Assembly: GCF_014203325.1 (NCBI RefSeq)
Contig: NZ_JACHIV010000001.1
Location: 3,535,501-3,599,500 of the forward strand
Reading direction: 5' to 3'
Length of the DNA: 64,000 bases
Origin: Saccharopolyspora gloriosae
Lineage (GTDB): Bacteria; Actinomycetota; Actinomycetes; Mycobacteriales; Pseudonocardiaceae
Shown here: positions 8,903 through 18,381 of the stretch, one piece after another
Numbering within the stretch: the first letter of the stretch is position 1
How the letters are laid out: every line of letters begins with the position of its first letter
The notes under the pieces: generated by a model
What the model saw: the letters and a program-made list of their open reading frames with translations, nothing else
Told to the model about the DNA's origin: nothing
Databases searched by the model: none
Translations under genes and position numbers: made by a program

Positions 8903-10020
8903 CCGCCCGGCACCACCGAGTCCGGGTGATCTCGTTCAGCATCGGCGCACTCGCCACCACCAGCGGCCCCACGCTCGGAACGGCGCTGACCGCGGCCTCG
9001 CCTCACGATGCGGCCACCGTCGCCGACGTGCTGCGCCGCACGCTTTACCCCCGCGCCAACACCACACCGGAGTTGGTCGAACAGCTCGCCGCCGAACTCT
9101 CCCTTCCGCCGAGGAAAGTGCGCTGCCTCCTGCACTCACCGCGCCCGCTGCTCCTCGCACCGACCGCGCGGGCGCTGCTCGCCGGACTGCGCGACGCCTA
9201 CCCGGAAGTCCGGCTAGCTGTGTGCTCGAACGTCGCGGCTGCCGACATCAGCCATGCCGACCTCATCCGGGCTGAACTCGGCCCGCTGCTCGACTCCACG
9301 CACTTCTCGCACCGAACCGGCCTCGCCAACGGATCCGGGCCGGAGTCGTTCGAAGCGCTCGCTCACCACCACGGCATCGCCCCCTCCGCAGTTGTCCACA
9401 CTGGACTCGATAGGCACGAGGACGTCCACGCACCGTTGCTCGCCGGTTGCCGCGCCCTGCTGATCCACCGCGACCACACCGGCACACCGCGCGTCGCTGA
9501 CACCGACCGCTACCGCACAGCTGCAGACCTTCCCCGAACCATCGCCGAACTCCGGCGGTGGATCCCGCAGAGCCGACCCCGTCCCACGCTCCCCGTACGG
9601 GCCTCCGCGATGATCCGCGACGCCCAAGGACGGCTCCTGCTTGTCCGCGGACCCGACGACGAGCAATTCTTCTTCCCCGGCGGCCGTTGTCATCCCTTCG
9701 GAGGCGAAGCACCGCCGGAAGCGATGATTCGCGGAGTTCGCGAAGAACTCCGCCTCACCGCCACCGCCGGGAGGCTGCTGTGGGCGGGTTCGTCGCACGC
9801 TGAATCACCGGACGGGGAGAACGAGGTCCACTTCCTCTTCGAAGCCCGGCTCGACGGCACCTGCGTGCCTGATCCCGAACCCACCGAGGTCGCCGAATAC
9901 CGGTGGGCGAGCAACAACGAAGCGCTCCACTTACTGCACCCTGCCGAGGCCGACCGCCTCGTCCGCATCTCCCGCGGACAGCACCACGGCTGGCAACGAC
10001 GGGACCGTTCCCGGCGATAG
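8899..10020 (+). CDS. HAD-like / Nudix hydrolase fusion
   Basis: A 373-residue protein starting at ATG 8899 in an ATGA overlap. The first 230 residues resemble a HAD-family hydrolase (LLAGLRDAYPEVRLAVCSNV, then VVHTGLDRHEDVHAPLLAGCRALLI), but a canonical N-terminal DxD is not evident. Residues 235-360 form a Nudix domain with FFFPGGR and a variant Nudix box, GGEAPPEAMIRGVREEL; the first Glu of REUXEE is Gly. Nudix enzymes cleave nucleoside diphosphate derivatives. The fusion suggests stepwise hydrolysis of a nucleotide-like substrate, but neither activity can be confirmed from sequence. Confidence 0.75.
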   Translation: MTARHHRVRVISFSIGALATTSGPTLGTALTAASPHDAATVADVLRRTLYPRANTTPELVEQLAAELSLPPRKVRCLLHSPRPLLLAPTARALLAGLRDAYPEVRLAVCSNVAAADISHADLIRAELGPLLDSTHFSHRTGLANGSGPESFEALAHHHGIAPSAVVHTGLDRHEDVHAPLLAGCRALLIHRDHTGTPRVADTDRYRTAADLPRTIAELRRWIPQSRPRPTLPVRASAMIRDAQGRLLLVRGPDDEQFFFPGGRCHPFGGEAPPEAMIRGVREELRLTATAGRLLWAGSSHAESPDGENEVHFLFEARLDGTCVPDPEPTEVAEYRWASNNEALHLLHPAEADRLVRISRGQHHGWQRRDRSRR

Positions 10021-10155
10021 CCACGACCCACCTGTTCCGAGTCGTGCGGTGCGGCCCGCCCAAGCAAATGTTGATCTACCCGGAAGCGAGCGATGACGCC
10101 TGCGGTGCCGGGCCGCGATGACGGTTCGATTTCGAGCGAAAGGGCAGGTGAGGTC

Positions 10156-10827
10156 ATGTTGTCGGTTGTTCCTCCGCGGTACCTGGCGCAACGGATCGCT
10201 CGCGCGGACGAGACCGCCGAGCACGCCGCCGACCAGCTCTACCGGCTGCGAATGCTGGAGGTGTCCCAGCTCGTGCGCGACGTTCTCCCGACGGCCGATG
10301 CCTTGGTCGTCAGTGTTCGCAGCAAGGCCCCCGAGGGGTTTCAGGTACACGCCGTGCTCGCCGCCGATGAGCAGCCGCTCTGGTCTTCCGGCGACCCCGC
10401 GCCCACTTCCGCCCCGAACGATTGGGGAGAGGTGTGCGCGCAGGTCGGCTACGCACTGGCGTCATCCCTCGGCAACCGTTCCCCGCAGGATCGTTGGCCG
10501 CAGAGCGGGTCCGGCGACACCGAGTCCTACATCGTCCAGCTGCACGGGGACGACGAGATCGCAGCCGCCATGTCGGTGTCCCCTGGCGAGCTCGCGGTCA
10601 AGCTGCACGACAAGGAAGACGACCATCCACTGTGGCTCGTTGAGCCCACCACCACGCCGACCATGACCGTCGGCGAAGTGCACATCACCGCGCACATCGG
10701 CGGAAACGGACACCTGATGGTGGACGTCACTCGCGAACGCACCACCGCGAACCGCTGGAAGACCGGGGCCGAGGTGGAGATCGACGTCCGCATCGACGGG
10801 ATGAACGTGTTCCCCGCAGCCAGCTGA
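10156..10827 (+). CDS. Hypothetical protein of the element
   Basis: A 223-residue protein. ATG 10156 is chosen for its AGGTGAGG site. It is predicted alpha in the first third (DETAEHAADQLYRLRMLEVSQLVRDVLP) and beta-rich afterwards, ending in a set of strands (VGEVHITAHIG, LMVDVTRER, EVEIDVRIDG). No family is recognised. It is followed by a strong intrinsic terminator, so it probably closes a transcription unit that began near 7.3 kb. Confidence 0.65.
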   Translation: MLSVVPPRYLAQRIARADETAEHAADQLYRLRMLEVSQLVRDVLPTADALVVSVRSKAPEGFQVHAVLAADEQPLWSSGDPAPTSAPNDWGEVCAQVGYALASSLGNRSPQDRWPQSGSGDTESYIVQLHGDDEIAAAMSVSPGELAVKLHDKEDDHPLWLVEPTTTPTMTVGEVHITAHIGGNGHLMVDVTRERTTANRWKTGAEVEIDVRIDGMNVFPAAS

Positions 10828-10892
10828 CGAGCACGCGCTGTCCCATCTCGGCTCGTCCACCACCGACGAGCCATCCGCATTCCGCTTCAACC

Positions 10893-10921
10893 GACGCCCG
10901 TCCCAGGACGGGCGTCTTTTT
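10893..10921 (+). terminator. Intrinsic terminator
   Basis: A perfect 11-bp stem, GACGCCCGTCC with its complement GGACGGGCGTC, joined by a 2-nt spacer and followed by five T. It lies 65 bp after the stop at 10827 and immediately before the ribosome site of the 10936 gene. Confidence 0.9.
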
Positions 10922-10935
10922 CATGGGAGGTGAAC

Positions 10936-11526
10936 ATGGCGGCAAACCCGTCGCTCACGATGCACGGCTCGATTTCGGCCGTACTCGGCGACATCGGTCA
11001 CGATGTCGCGGGGTTGTTCGAGATCATGGCTTGGGCGGAGGAGGAGATCGAGGCGGCCCGCCAACGGCACGCCGTCGATGCTGACACGCTCTGGCATTCG
11101 TTCACGCTGCTCGTTCCCCGACACGAGCTGATGTCCACCGAGTTCGTGTACCGCTCGCACGCCGTGGAGATCTTGGAACGGGTCGCAGCTGGAGAGGACA
11201 CGCGGACGGCGACCGCGGCGGAAGTGTGCTGCGTCCTGGCCCAGGCCAGTCAAGTCACCCCGTTGAACTCGGTCGCTTCCGGCCTGTACTGCCGGATGTG
11301 GCAGCGCGCCTTCCCCGATCAACCGTTGTTCTGGGACACCCACGACGCGCATGAAGCGCTCGAAGGCGCGCGGATCGACGAACTCGAGGCGACCACACGC
11401 CGCAAAGCCGCCAGTCCGGACCGGGCGTTGGCCGAGATCGTCTGCACGGGGCGGCACCACGGTGAGCCCGTGGACTGCACGTACGCGACCGGGCACGGCA
11501 AGGAGCACCTAGATCTGGCGAGCTGA
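10936..11526 (+). CDS. Hypothetical helical protein
   Basis: A 196-residue protein starting at ATG 10936 after GGGAGGTG. It is predicted almost wholly helical with acidic N-terminal helices (IMAWAEEEIEAARQRHAVD). No enzyme motif or family is recognised. It sits just before the DUF4192 gene on the same strand with a 41-bp gap, an arrangement common in actinobacterial mobile elements. Role unknown. Confidence 0.65.
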   Translation: MAANPSLTMHGSISAVLGDIGHDVAGLFEIMAWAEEEIEAARQRHAVDADTLWHSFTLLVPRHELMSTEFVYRSHAVEILERVAAGEDTRTATAAEVCCVLAQASQVTPLNSVASGLYCRMWQRAFPDQPLFWDTHDAHEALEGARIDELEATTRRKAASPDRALAEIVCTGRHHGEPVDCTYATGHGKEHLDLAS

Positions 11527-11567
11527 ACACCCTCTCTCCCCCTCCACACTCAGAAAGGACTTCCACC

Positions 11568-12551
11568 ATGGAGAAATCCGAACTGGTTCTTCCCGGAACC
11601 GACGCGATGATCAGCGAGATTCCGAACCTGCTCGGCTTCGTCCCTGCCGAGTCCCTGGTGCTGATCGGGTTCGCCGACCTCGGAACCCGCTCGGCTATGC
11701 GATTCACCCTCCGCATCGACCTGCCCGATCCGGAACACCGTTCGCCCGCAGCTCGCTACCTCCTCGGCTTCGCCGAGACCAGGCAGATCGACGCGGCCCT
11801 CGCGGTCATAGTCGGAGGTAGCCGGAGCGAGCAGCGGGAACTGGTCAACGAGCTCCGCTCGGAGTTCGACAAGCACGAGATCACGGTGCACGCGATCTGG
11901 ACCGCCGCCCTGCACACCGGTGAGAGCTGGTACTGCTACCAGGACAGCGGATGTCGAGGTTCGGTGTACGACACCAGCGAATCCCAGCTGGCCGCCATGG
12001 CAACGGTCGAAGGGTTCCGCCGGTGGGGCAGCCGGGAGGAGATGGTGGCGTCGATCGCCCCCGTCCCGGACGAGGATCGACAGGTGCTCGCCGACGGAGT
12101 GCGGGCGTGGCGTGCGCTCCCCGAGAGCGCGCCCGGCTCACTGCGGGAGGCCACGGCCCCGGTGTTCGCCGCCTTGGAACAGCTCCGCGGCGGCGAAGCG
12201 CTGAGCACGGACCAGGCCGTGGCAGCGCTCGGTGCGCTGGGCTATCCGCTCGTGCGAGACCTGATGCTCGCACGCCGGGAGCCGGGCGCTGAGCAGCTCT
12301 GGACGATCCTGCTGCGGCATGCTCCGGACGCGGAGGTCGAGGCACCGGCGGTGTTGCTGGCGACCGCCGCGCACCTCAACGGCGACGGCGTGCTGGCCAG
12401 GATCGCGCTGGACCGCGCGCTGGAGGCCGTCGCTCCTCAGCCGCCCAGCAACGTCGTGCGCATGCTCGAAGAGATTCTCGTGCGCGAGCCGGCCCACCTC
12501 CGCGAGATCCTCGACGACGTCGCCGGTGACCCTGACCTCCGCCTGGACTGA
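11568..12551 (+). CDS. DUF4192 protein
   Basis: A 327-residue protein with the DUF4192 opening signature ISEIPNLLGFVPAESLVLIGF. The family is widespread in actinobacteria and common on integrative elements, with no established biochemical function. The domain normally consists of an alpha/beta N-terminal half and a helical repeat-like C-terminal half; both are present here and the length is typical. AGAAAGGACTTCC precedes ATG 11568. An intrinsic terminator follows at 12576. Confidence 0.92.
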   Translation: MEKSELVLPGTDAMISEIPNLLGFVPAESLVLIGFADLGTRSAMRFTLRIDLPDPEHRSPAARYLLGFAETRQIDAALAVIVGGSRSEQRELVNELRSEFDKHEITVHAIWTAALHTGESWYCYQDSGCRGSVYDTSESQLAAMATVEGFRRWGSREEMVASIAPVPDEDRQVLADGVRAWRALPESAPGSLREATAPVFAALEQLRGGEALSTDQAVAALGALGYPLVRDLMLARREPGAEQLWTILLRHAPDAEVEAPAVLLATAAHLNGDGVLARIALDRALEAVAPQPPSNVVRMLEEILVREPAHLREILDDVAGDPDLRLD

Positions 12552-12575
12552 CAGTCCCCATCTCGCAGCCACCGC

Positions 12576-12599
12576 GCACCCCGACCGGGGTGCTTTTTT
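12576..12599 (+). terminator. Intrinsic terminator
   Basis: Stem GCACCCC / GGGGTGC with a GACC loop, followed by six T. It closes the DUF4192 transcript, 24 bp after its stop. Confidence 0.88.
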
Positions 12600-12621
12600 G
12601 TTGCTCTGAAAGGAGAACACC

Positions 12622-14109
12622 TTGACCATGACCACCACCGGACCCGGTGCACAGCACGACCCCGGCGCTGAGGCGCCCGAGGCACAGCTCCTGCAGGTTG
12701 ATCCCAACGAACTGATCATCGGCGTCAACGTCCGCGCGAACGTGGCGCTGGGCTCGGGGTTCGTCGCCGACATCAAACGCCGTGGCGTCCGGGAGCCCGT
12801 CACCGTCGTCCGGCGAGCCGACGGTGCACTCGTGGTTCGCAAGGGGCAACGGCGAGTTCTCGCAGCGATCAAGGCCGAGCGGGCGACCGTGCCCGCGCTG
12901 CTCCTCGACGAAGCGGAGGAAGCCGACACCAAGACGCGGATCGCCACGGTCATCGATCAGCTGGGCGAGAACGAACACCGCGAGCAGATCACCGACCGCG
13001 ACGAGCTCACCGCCACCCAGGAACTGCTCGAGCTCGGCCTCACCGCACGGCAGATCGCCCGCGAACGCTCGATCCCCCGCAAGCGCGTCGAAGGAACCGT
13101 CGTCGTCGCCCGCAGCGACGCCGCCCGCCGCGCCGTCCTCGACACCGGCATGGACCTTCTCCACGCCGCCTCACTCGCAGAGTTCGACGGCGACGAAGAA
13201 GCGATGACCGAACTGCTTACCACGGCCGCCGAACACCCCCACCGGCTCGACCACGTCGCTCAGCGCTGGCGGGACCAGCGCACCGAGGAAGCCGCGCTAG
13301 CCGCACGCAGCGCCGAACTCGTCGAGCAGGGCGTCACCGTCATCGACCGGCCCTACATCTACCCCGACGGGCTGCGCCAGCTCAGCGCGCTGCGGCCGAC
13401 GCCCGAGTCCGAGCCTGGCAACGAGGTCGACCTCGAACAGCACCGCCGCTGCCCGGGGCACGCCGTGTTCCTGGACTACTCGCGGCGCAGCGGTGAGGTC
13501 CGGGACGTCGAGGTCTGCCAGGACTTCCTCGCTCACGGTCACGCCGAGCGCCTCGCTCCGCCGGGGCAGGCCACCAGCGCACCGAGCAGCGGCGGTTCGA
13601 TGACCGAGCAGGAACGGAAAGCGAAGAAGGCCTACGGGCGCACCGTCATCGCCCATGGCAAGGCCTGGGATTCCGCCACGACGCTGCGCCGCGACTGGCT
13701 GCACCGGTTCGCAACGAGGCGCACGGCGCCGAAGGACGCGCCGGTGTGGACCACGCAAATCTGGGCCAGCGGTGGCCACAGCTTGCGCAAGGCCCTCGAC
13801 AACGGCCACGAACTCGCGGGCGAGCTCCTCGGGCTCCCCGGTGGTCCGTCTGAGATCGCGCGCGCAGCACAGAACGCCACACCCGGACGCGCCACGGTGA
13901 TCATGACGGTGCTCGCGATGGCCGCGATCGAGGCAGGAACCGACCGTCGCCACACCTGGGAACGACCCGACGAGCTCCAGCGCCTGTACTTCGCGCAGAT
14001 CCAGCAATGGGGTTACGAGCCCGCCGAAGTCGAAGCCCTCGTCACCGGCGGGGCCTCGTCGCGCACGGGTGACACCGAGGACTCGCCCGAACTCGACGAG
14101 GCCGCCTGA
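12622..14109 (+). CDS. ParB/Spo0J-family partition-like protein
   Basis: A 495-residue protein, start TTG 12622 after AAGGAG (an in-frame ATG follows two codons later). The N-terminal ParB domain is clear: LLQVDPNELIIGVNVR, VTVVRRADGALVVRKGQRRVLAAIKA, and a helical part with LTARQIARERSI as the probable HTH. The C-terminal 250 residues (after about residue 230) are an extension not seen in chromosomal ParB and contain HGKAWDSATTLRRDWLHRF. No parA lies beside it; a MinD-like ATPase is encoded at 50.1-51.3 kb. Likely roles are maintenance of the element or regulation of replication. Confidence 0.85.
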   Translation: MTMTTTGPGAQHDPGAEAPEAQLLQVDPNELIIGVNVRANVALGSGFVADIKRRGVREPVTVVRRADGALVVRKGQRRVLAAIKAERATVPALLLDEAEEADTKTRIATVIDQLGENEHREQITDRDELTATQELLELGLTARQIARERSIPRKRVEGTVVVARSDAARRAVLDTGMDLLHAASLAEFDGDEEAMTELLTTAAEHPHRLDHVAQRWRDQRTEEAALAARSAELVEQGVTVIDRPYIYPDGLRQLSALRPTPESEPGNEVDLEQHRRCPGHAVFLDYSRRSGEVRDVEVCQDFLAHGHAERLAPPGQATSAPSSGGSMTEQERKAKKAYGRTVIAHGKAWDSATTLRRDWLHRFATRRTAPKDAPVWTTQIWASGGHSLRKALDNGHELAGELLGLPGGPSEIARAAQNATPGRATVIMTVLAMAAIEAGTDRRHTWERPDELQRLYFAQIQQWGYEPAEVEALVTGGASSRTGDTEDSPELDEAA

Positions 14110-14259
14110 ACCACGTCCACCTGGCCGGTCCCGCCACTGCGGAGACCGGCCAGGTGCTGACCCGAGGAAGGAGGGAGTCGTTGTGCTGCACCGCCGCTGG
14201 CCGTGGTGCCCTGCTCGCTGCGTCCGCATCGACGTTCCCGTTCCGGGAAGGCCGAGCCG

Positions 14260-15198
14260 ATGAGCATCCCCACCGACCGTTTCGCCGACGTTCACGACAC
14301 CGACCCACCGTTGCTCTGCGCCGCCTTGGCCGCAGCACGCCGGGGGCACGCGGTGCTCCCGCTGTGGCCCCGCTCGAAACGTCCCGCCTTCACCGACTGG
14401 GAGAACGCGGCCACCACCGATCCGCAGAAGATCCGCGAGCTCTGGACGGCCGCGCCGTTCAACATCGGCATCGCCTGCGGCCCATCACGGCTGCTGGTCA
14501 TCGACCTGGACGGCGCGAAGGGGCAGCGTCCTCCGCCGCGGTGGGCGGGAGCGCGCAACGGAGGCGACGTGCTCGCCCGCGTGGCCCGCGAGGCCGGTCG
14601 ACCGTTTCCCTCCGAGACCTACACCGTGGCCACGCCGAGCGGGCTCCACCTGTACTTCCAGGCGCCGCGGCATCCGGTGCTGCGGTCATCGGTGGGGCGG
14701 CTCGGTTGGCGGATCGACACCCGTGGTGAGGGCGGATTCGTTGTCGCGCCAGGTTCGATGCGCGCCGCCGGCTCCTACCGGGTGCTGTGCAGCGGGCCGA
14801 TCGCCCCGCTTCCCCAGTGGCTCCACAAGGCTCTGACGCCACCTGCCCTGGTGGAGACAACATCGACTTCGGTCGAGCCAGGGCGCATGGAGCGGTACGT
14901 GGCAGCCGCCCTCACCGCCGAGTGCCAAGCAGTGGCGACCGCCGCTGTCGGTGCCCGGCACACCACGCTGCTGCATGCCGCGATCTCCCTCGGCACGCTC
15001 GTCGGCGCTGATGCACTGGATATCGATGATGTCCGCAGCGCGCTGCGGAATGCTGCCGCGAAGCACGACGCGGACTTCCCCGCCTCGGAGGTCCACCGCA
15101 CGATCGAAGACGGACTCGCCTACGGCGTTCGACGCCCCCGCGCACTGCTACCTCGGGCCGCGCGGGACAGCGCAACCGCACACATCCGAGGCGCATAG
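14260..15198 (+). CDS. Bifunctional DNA primase/polymerase (prim-pol) domain protein
   Basis: A 312-residue protein with an archaeo-eukaryotic primase-polymerase N-terminal domain: AAARRGHAVLPLWPRSKRPAFTDWENA, then NIGIACGPSRLLVIDLDGAKG with the catalytic DLD, and SGLHLYFQAP with the conserved His. These enzymes prime and extend DNA in actinobacterial integrative elements and phages. I prefer ATG 14260; the frame is open to an alternative GTG at 14203. There is no fused helicase, so another helicase would be needed. It lies downstream of ParB, which fits a replication/maintenance module. Confidence 0.88.
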   Translation: MSIPTDRFADVHDTDPPLLCAALAAARRGHAVLPLWPRSKRPAFTDWENAATTDPQKIRELWTAAPFNIGIACGPSRLLVIDLDGAKGQRPPPRWAGARNGGDVLARVAREAGRPFPSETYTVATPSGLHLYFQAPRHPVLRSSVGRLGWRIDTRGEGGFVVAPGSMRAAGSYRVLCSGPIAPLPQWLHKALTPPALVETTSTSVEPGRMERYVAAALTAECQAVATAAVGARHTTLLHAAISLGTLVGADALDIDDVRSALRNAAAKHDADFPASEVHRTIEDGLAYGVRRPRALLPRAARDSATAHIRGA

Positions 15199-15220
15199 CG
15201 GCCAACCAGGGACTTCAGCG

Positions 15221-16315
15221 ATGTTTCACGAGTATGTGATCATCCAGGCGAATTCGCCCGTCCCGCCACGTATTCAGTTGACACGCATGCCACTGTCGAC
15301 CCTCGTGGACCAAATCGACAACGTCTCGGCGATCCGGAACATGGCCGGGCTGGCCAATCCCATGGCGTTGCGAGTCGCGGTCACGCTGGGGCTACCGGAC
15401 CGCTTGCGCGGAGACGGTGCCGATGCCGACCGGCTCGCGACCGAACTCGACTTGTCACCCGTGGCGCTCGAACTGCTGCTGGACCACCTGGTGACGCTCG
15501 GGATCCTCGAGTTCGTCTCCAGCGGCTATCGGACCACCGATTTCGGCGAAGCCCTCTGCACCGACGCCGACAACGGCTTGACCAACTTCCTGCACCTGAA
15601 CATGGCCGGCGGCCGAGCCGAGATGGCTCTTGTCGAACTCCTGCACAGCATCACCACCGGACACGCCGCCTACCCGCGACACCACGGGCAGGACTTCTGG
15701 GCCGACCTCGCCGAACACCCTCACCTCCGCGAATCGTTCGACCAGCAGATGACCGACCGCTTCCGCACCCAAATCCCGCACATCGTCAGCGGCTACGACT
15801 GGTCCCGCTTCACGACCATCATCGATGTCGGTGGCGGTCACGGAACCCTGCTCGCCGCGATCCTGGCCGCCTGCCCCCGACTCCACGGCCACCTGATCGA
15901 CCTCGACCCCACCGCAACCAAAGCCCGCAACACCTTCACCGCACACGACGTCGATGACCGAGCGGACAGCACCGCAGCCAGCTTCTTCGACCCTCTTCCC
16001 ACTGGCGCGGACGCCTACCTGCTGTGCGACATCCTCCACGATTGGGACGACGACCACGCGCACCAAATCCTGTCCCGCTGCGCCGAAGCCGTTCCCGCCC
16101 ATGGCCGCGTTCTGATCATCGAACCCGTCGGCGGAAGGCATGCCGCCACCGAGTTCGACCTCGCGATGCTCGCGATCTTCGGTGGCCGCGAGCGCCGAGT
16201 CGACGAGTTCCGCAAGCTCGCCTCCACCCACGGACTCGCCCTCGAAGCCGTCACCGATCTGACCGACCAACGCTGTCTCCTGGAATTCAGGCCTGCCGAA
16301 GCGCCGCCAGCCTGA
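15221..16315 (+). CDS. SAM-dependent O-methyltransferase (Methyltransf_2 type)
   Basis: A 364-residue protein with the N-terminal dimerisation/winged-helix region (GLPDRLRGDGADADRLATEL) and a Rossmann SAM-binding domain: IDVGGGHGTLLAAIL (motif I), HLIDLDPTA (motif II) and LLCDILHDWDDDHA, which carries the catalytic-type His-Asp of plant-like natural-product O-methyltransferases. Usual members act on aromatic or polyketide hydroxyls. The first in-frame ATG is 15221; an ATG at 15287 is an alternative. It is an isolated cargo gene here, with no biosynthetic partners. Confidence 0.85.
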   Translation: MFHEYVIIQANSPVPPRIQLTRMPLSTLVDQIDNVSAIRNMAGLANPMALRVAVTLGLPDRLRGDGADADRLATELDLSPVALELLLDHLVTLGILEFVSSGYRTTDFGEALCTDADNGLTNFLHLNMAGGRAEMALVELLHSITTGHAAYPRHHGQDFWADLAEHPHLRESFDQQMTDRFRTQIPHIVSGYDWSRFTTIIDVGGGHGTLLAAILAACPRLHGHLIDLDPTATKARNTFTAHDVDDRADSTAASFFDPLPTGADAYLLCDILHDWDDDHAHQILSRCAEAVPAHGRVLIIEPVGGRHAATEFDLAMLAIFGGRERRVDEFRKLASTHGLALEAVTDLTDQRCLLEFRPAEAPPA

Positions 16316-16329
16316 TGCGCTCTCCTTCG

Positions 16330-17217
16330 TCAGTTCGCAGCCAGAACTCGTTCGAGGGCGGCATAGCCCGCTGATTCCCACGACGGCTTTCCACCAGGCA
16401 GACCCCGCCTCCCGTTCTGCCCGATCCCGATCAACCCCAGCGCGCGCACGACAGCCCAGCCACGGGCGCGGGTGATGGTCGCTTCGTCGACCGGTCCGTA
16501 GGCGTCGAAGAATCGATTCGCCGCACCGGTGGGCAGCAGCAGCCAGGCGGCTGACAGATCTGTAGCGGGATCACCCGCGCACATCTCACCGAAGTCGATC
16601 ACCCCTGCGAGCGTTCCGTCCCGGACGACGACGTTCGCAGGGTGCAGGTCACCGTGCAGCCACTGCGGCGACCCTTGCCAAACGGGAGCCGCTACCGCCT
16701 TCTCCCACACCCCGCGAGCGTCATCAACGCCCGGGTGCTCGGCGATGGCCTCGAACCAGCCGTCGATGCCCTCGTGCCATCCGATCAGAGGAACGCCGCG
16801 CGAAGGATTGGTCGGCGCGTCGGCAGGCGCCCGCTCGTGCAGTGCGCCCAGGAACTCCGCAAGAGCCTCAGCCGCGCCGAGGTGAGTCACCGGCACCTGA
16901 TCAGCCGGTTCGCCCTTGACCCAACGCACGACCGTCCAAGTGCGCTCGAACAATCGCGACGGCTCGCCGATCCGCACCGGGGTGGGCGTGGGCAACGGCA
17001 GACGACTCGCCAACACCGGCAACCACGTCTGCTCATTCCGCAGCAGGACCGGCGCGCGCTCGGTCCGCGGCAACCGCACGGCCAACTCTTCCCCGAGCCG
17101 CCACTGCTGGTTGTCCCAGCCCCCGTTGACAGATCGGAGCCGGAGCTCGGCGAGATCCGGGTGCTGATCCCGCAGCAACGCCCGCACCAAGTCTTGCCCG
17201 TACTCGGCCTCACCCAT
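16330..17217 (-). CDS. APH-family (aminoglycoside phosphotransferase-like) kinase
   Basis: A protein of about 295 residues with the APH fold: [13 protein letters not shown] (Lys/Arg of the nucleotide site), the catalytic loop [12 protein letters not shown], and [17 protein letters not shown] with the metal-binding Asp. Members phosphorylate aminoglycosides, macrolides or small metabolites. ATG 17217 is chosen by family fit; the frame allows ATG 17244. It converges on the methyltransferase gene and diverges from ssb. An antibiotic-resistance role is possible but the substrate cannot be read from sequence. Confidence 0.85.
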   Translation of the reverse strand: MGEAEYGQDLVRALLRDQHPDLAELRLRSVNGGWDNQQWRLGEELAVRLPRTERAPVLLRNEQTWLPVLASRLPLPTPTPVRIGEPSRLFERTWTVVRWVKGEPADQVPVTHLGAAEALAEFLGALHERAPADAPTNPSRGVPLIGWHEGIDGWFEAIAEHPGVDDARGVWEKAVAAPVWQGSPQWLHGDLHPANVVVRDGTLAGVIDFGEMCAGDPATDLSAAWLLLPTGAANRFFDAYGPVDEATITRARGWAVVRALGLIGIGQNGRRGLPGGKPSWESAGYAALERVLAAN

Positions 17218-17284
17218 CAACGAACCCCGTTCGGTCACACGCATCGAATTCCGCGTTCTGGATCAACTACCTAGGAGGAACATC

Positions 17285-17737
17285 ATGGCCGGTGAAACCC
17301 CGATCACGGTGGTGGGCAACCTGACCGCCGATCCCGAGCTGCGCTACACCCAGTCCGGGACGCCGGTCGCGAACTTCACCGTCGCCTCGACGCCGCGGTC
17401 GTTCGACCGGGAGTCCGGGCAGTGGACCGACAGTGAGGCGATGTTCTTGCGCTGCACGCTCTGGCGCCAGCCCGCCGAGAATCTGTCCGAGACCCTCACC
17501 CGCGGCATGCGGGTGGTCGTGCAGGGCCGGTTGCGGCAGCGGTCCTTCACGACGAAGGACGGTGACAAGCGCAGCGTCATCGAGCTCGACGTCGACGAGA
17601 TCGGGCCGAGCCTGCGCTTCGCCACCGCCAAGGTCACCAAAACCAGCCGAGCCTCCAACGGTTTCGGCAGCAACGGTTCCGGCGACGACCCGTGGAACAC
17701 GACTCCGGACGGCGGCGAGGGCGAAGCGCCGTTCTGA
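17285..17737 (+). CDS. ssb: Single-stranded DNA-binding protein (element copy)
   Basis: A 150-residue OB-fold protein: [30 protein letters not shown] and [18 protein letters not shown] are typical SSB strands. The C-terminal acidic tip is shortened to GEGEAPF where chromosomal SSB has DDDIPF, as often seen in plasmid SSBs. AGGAGG precedes ATG 17285. It probably coats single-stranded DNA made during conjugation. A strong hairpin follows. Confidence 0.93.
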   Translation: MAGETPITVVGNLTADPELRYTQSGTPVANFTVASTPRSFDRESGQWTDSEAMFLRCTLWRQPAENLSETLTRGMRVVVQGRLRQRSFTTKDGDKRSVIELDVDEIGPSLRFATAKVTKTSRASNGFGSNGSGDDPWNTTPDGGEGEAPF

Positions 17738-17746
17738 CCCCGCCCC

Positions 17747-17780
17747 CGGTTGCCTCGGAACACCCGTTCCGAGGCAACCG
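17747..17780 (+). terminator. Strong hairpin after ssb (possible terminator)
   Basis: A perfect 15-bp inverted repeat, CGGTTGCCTCGGAAC and its complement, around a 4-nt loop, ten bases after the ssb stop. There is no T-run, as is common for actinomycete terminators, so it may instead stabilise the mRNA end. Confidence 0.7.
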
Positions 17781-17850
17781 GACCCTCGTCACGTTCACCC
17801 CTCGGCCGGGCACCTAGTCCGGCCGATCTCCCCGATCCCTGGAGATCTTG

Positions 17851-18381
17851 ATGTTGCTTCGCGTCACGATCACCCGCTACGCCGACTGGCTCACCCAGCC
17901 CGACAACATCGTCGACTGGACCACCACCCACTACCGACTCGACCCCTACCGTGCCCTGGAACTGATCCAGGAGCACACCCGCCGGATCTGGAACGAGTTC
18001 ACCGACTACACGATCGTCGACGAAACCACCGCATTCCCGGTCACCCTCGACGACATGGCACGAGCCGCCTACGAAACCGCCCGCCAGGACCCCACCTGCC
18101 AAACCCGGTTCGCCACCTGGCTCGCCGGGCTCCTGCACGAGCTGCTGTTCCCGTGGGACGACGGCGCCCCGATGGCCGAGCCCCACTGGCGCTACTGGGC
18201 CCACGCAGCCTGCAAGCTCCGAGAATTGTTCGACACCGTCGACGACTGGCTCATCGACCGACTCGACGCCACCTGCAACGGCGACTTCCGCCTCGAACTC
18301 GCCCGCCACGACGTGGCCGCCGCCTCCGGACTCCTCAAACCCTGGCACTGCCACCACACCCCGAGCATCACCCCGTCGTGA
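17851..18381 (+). CDS. Hypothetical protein
   Basis: A 176-residue protein, Trp- and acid-rich and predicted helical (DPYRALELIQEHTRRIWNEFTDY). ATG 17851 has GGAGATC upstream. It overlaps the next gene by GTGA. No family is recognised; similar proteins accompany ssb in conjugative actinobacterial elements, but I cannot assign a function. Confidence 0.65.
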   Translation: MLLRVTITRYADWLTQPDNIVDWTTTHYRLDPYRALELIQEHTRRIWNEFTDYTIVDETTAFPVTLDDMARAAYETARQDPTCQTRFATWLAGLLHELLFPWDDGAPMAEPHWRYWAHAACKLRELFDTVDDWLIDRLDATCNGDFRLELARHDVAAASGLLKPWHCHHTPSITPS

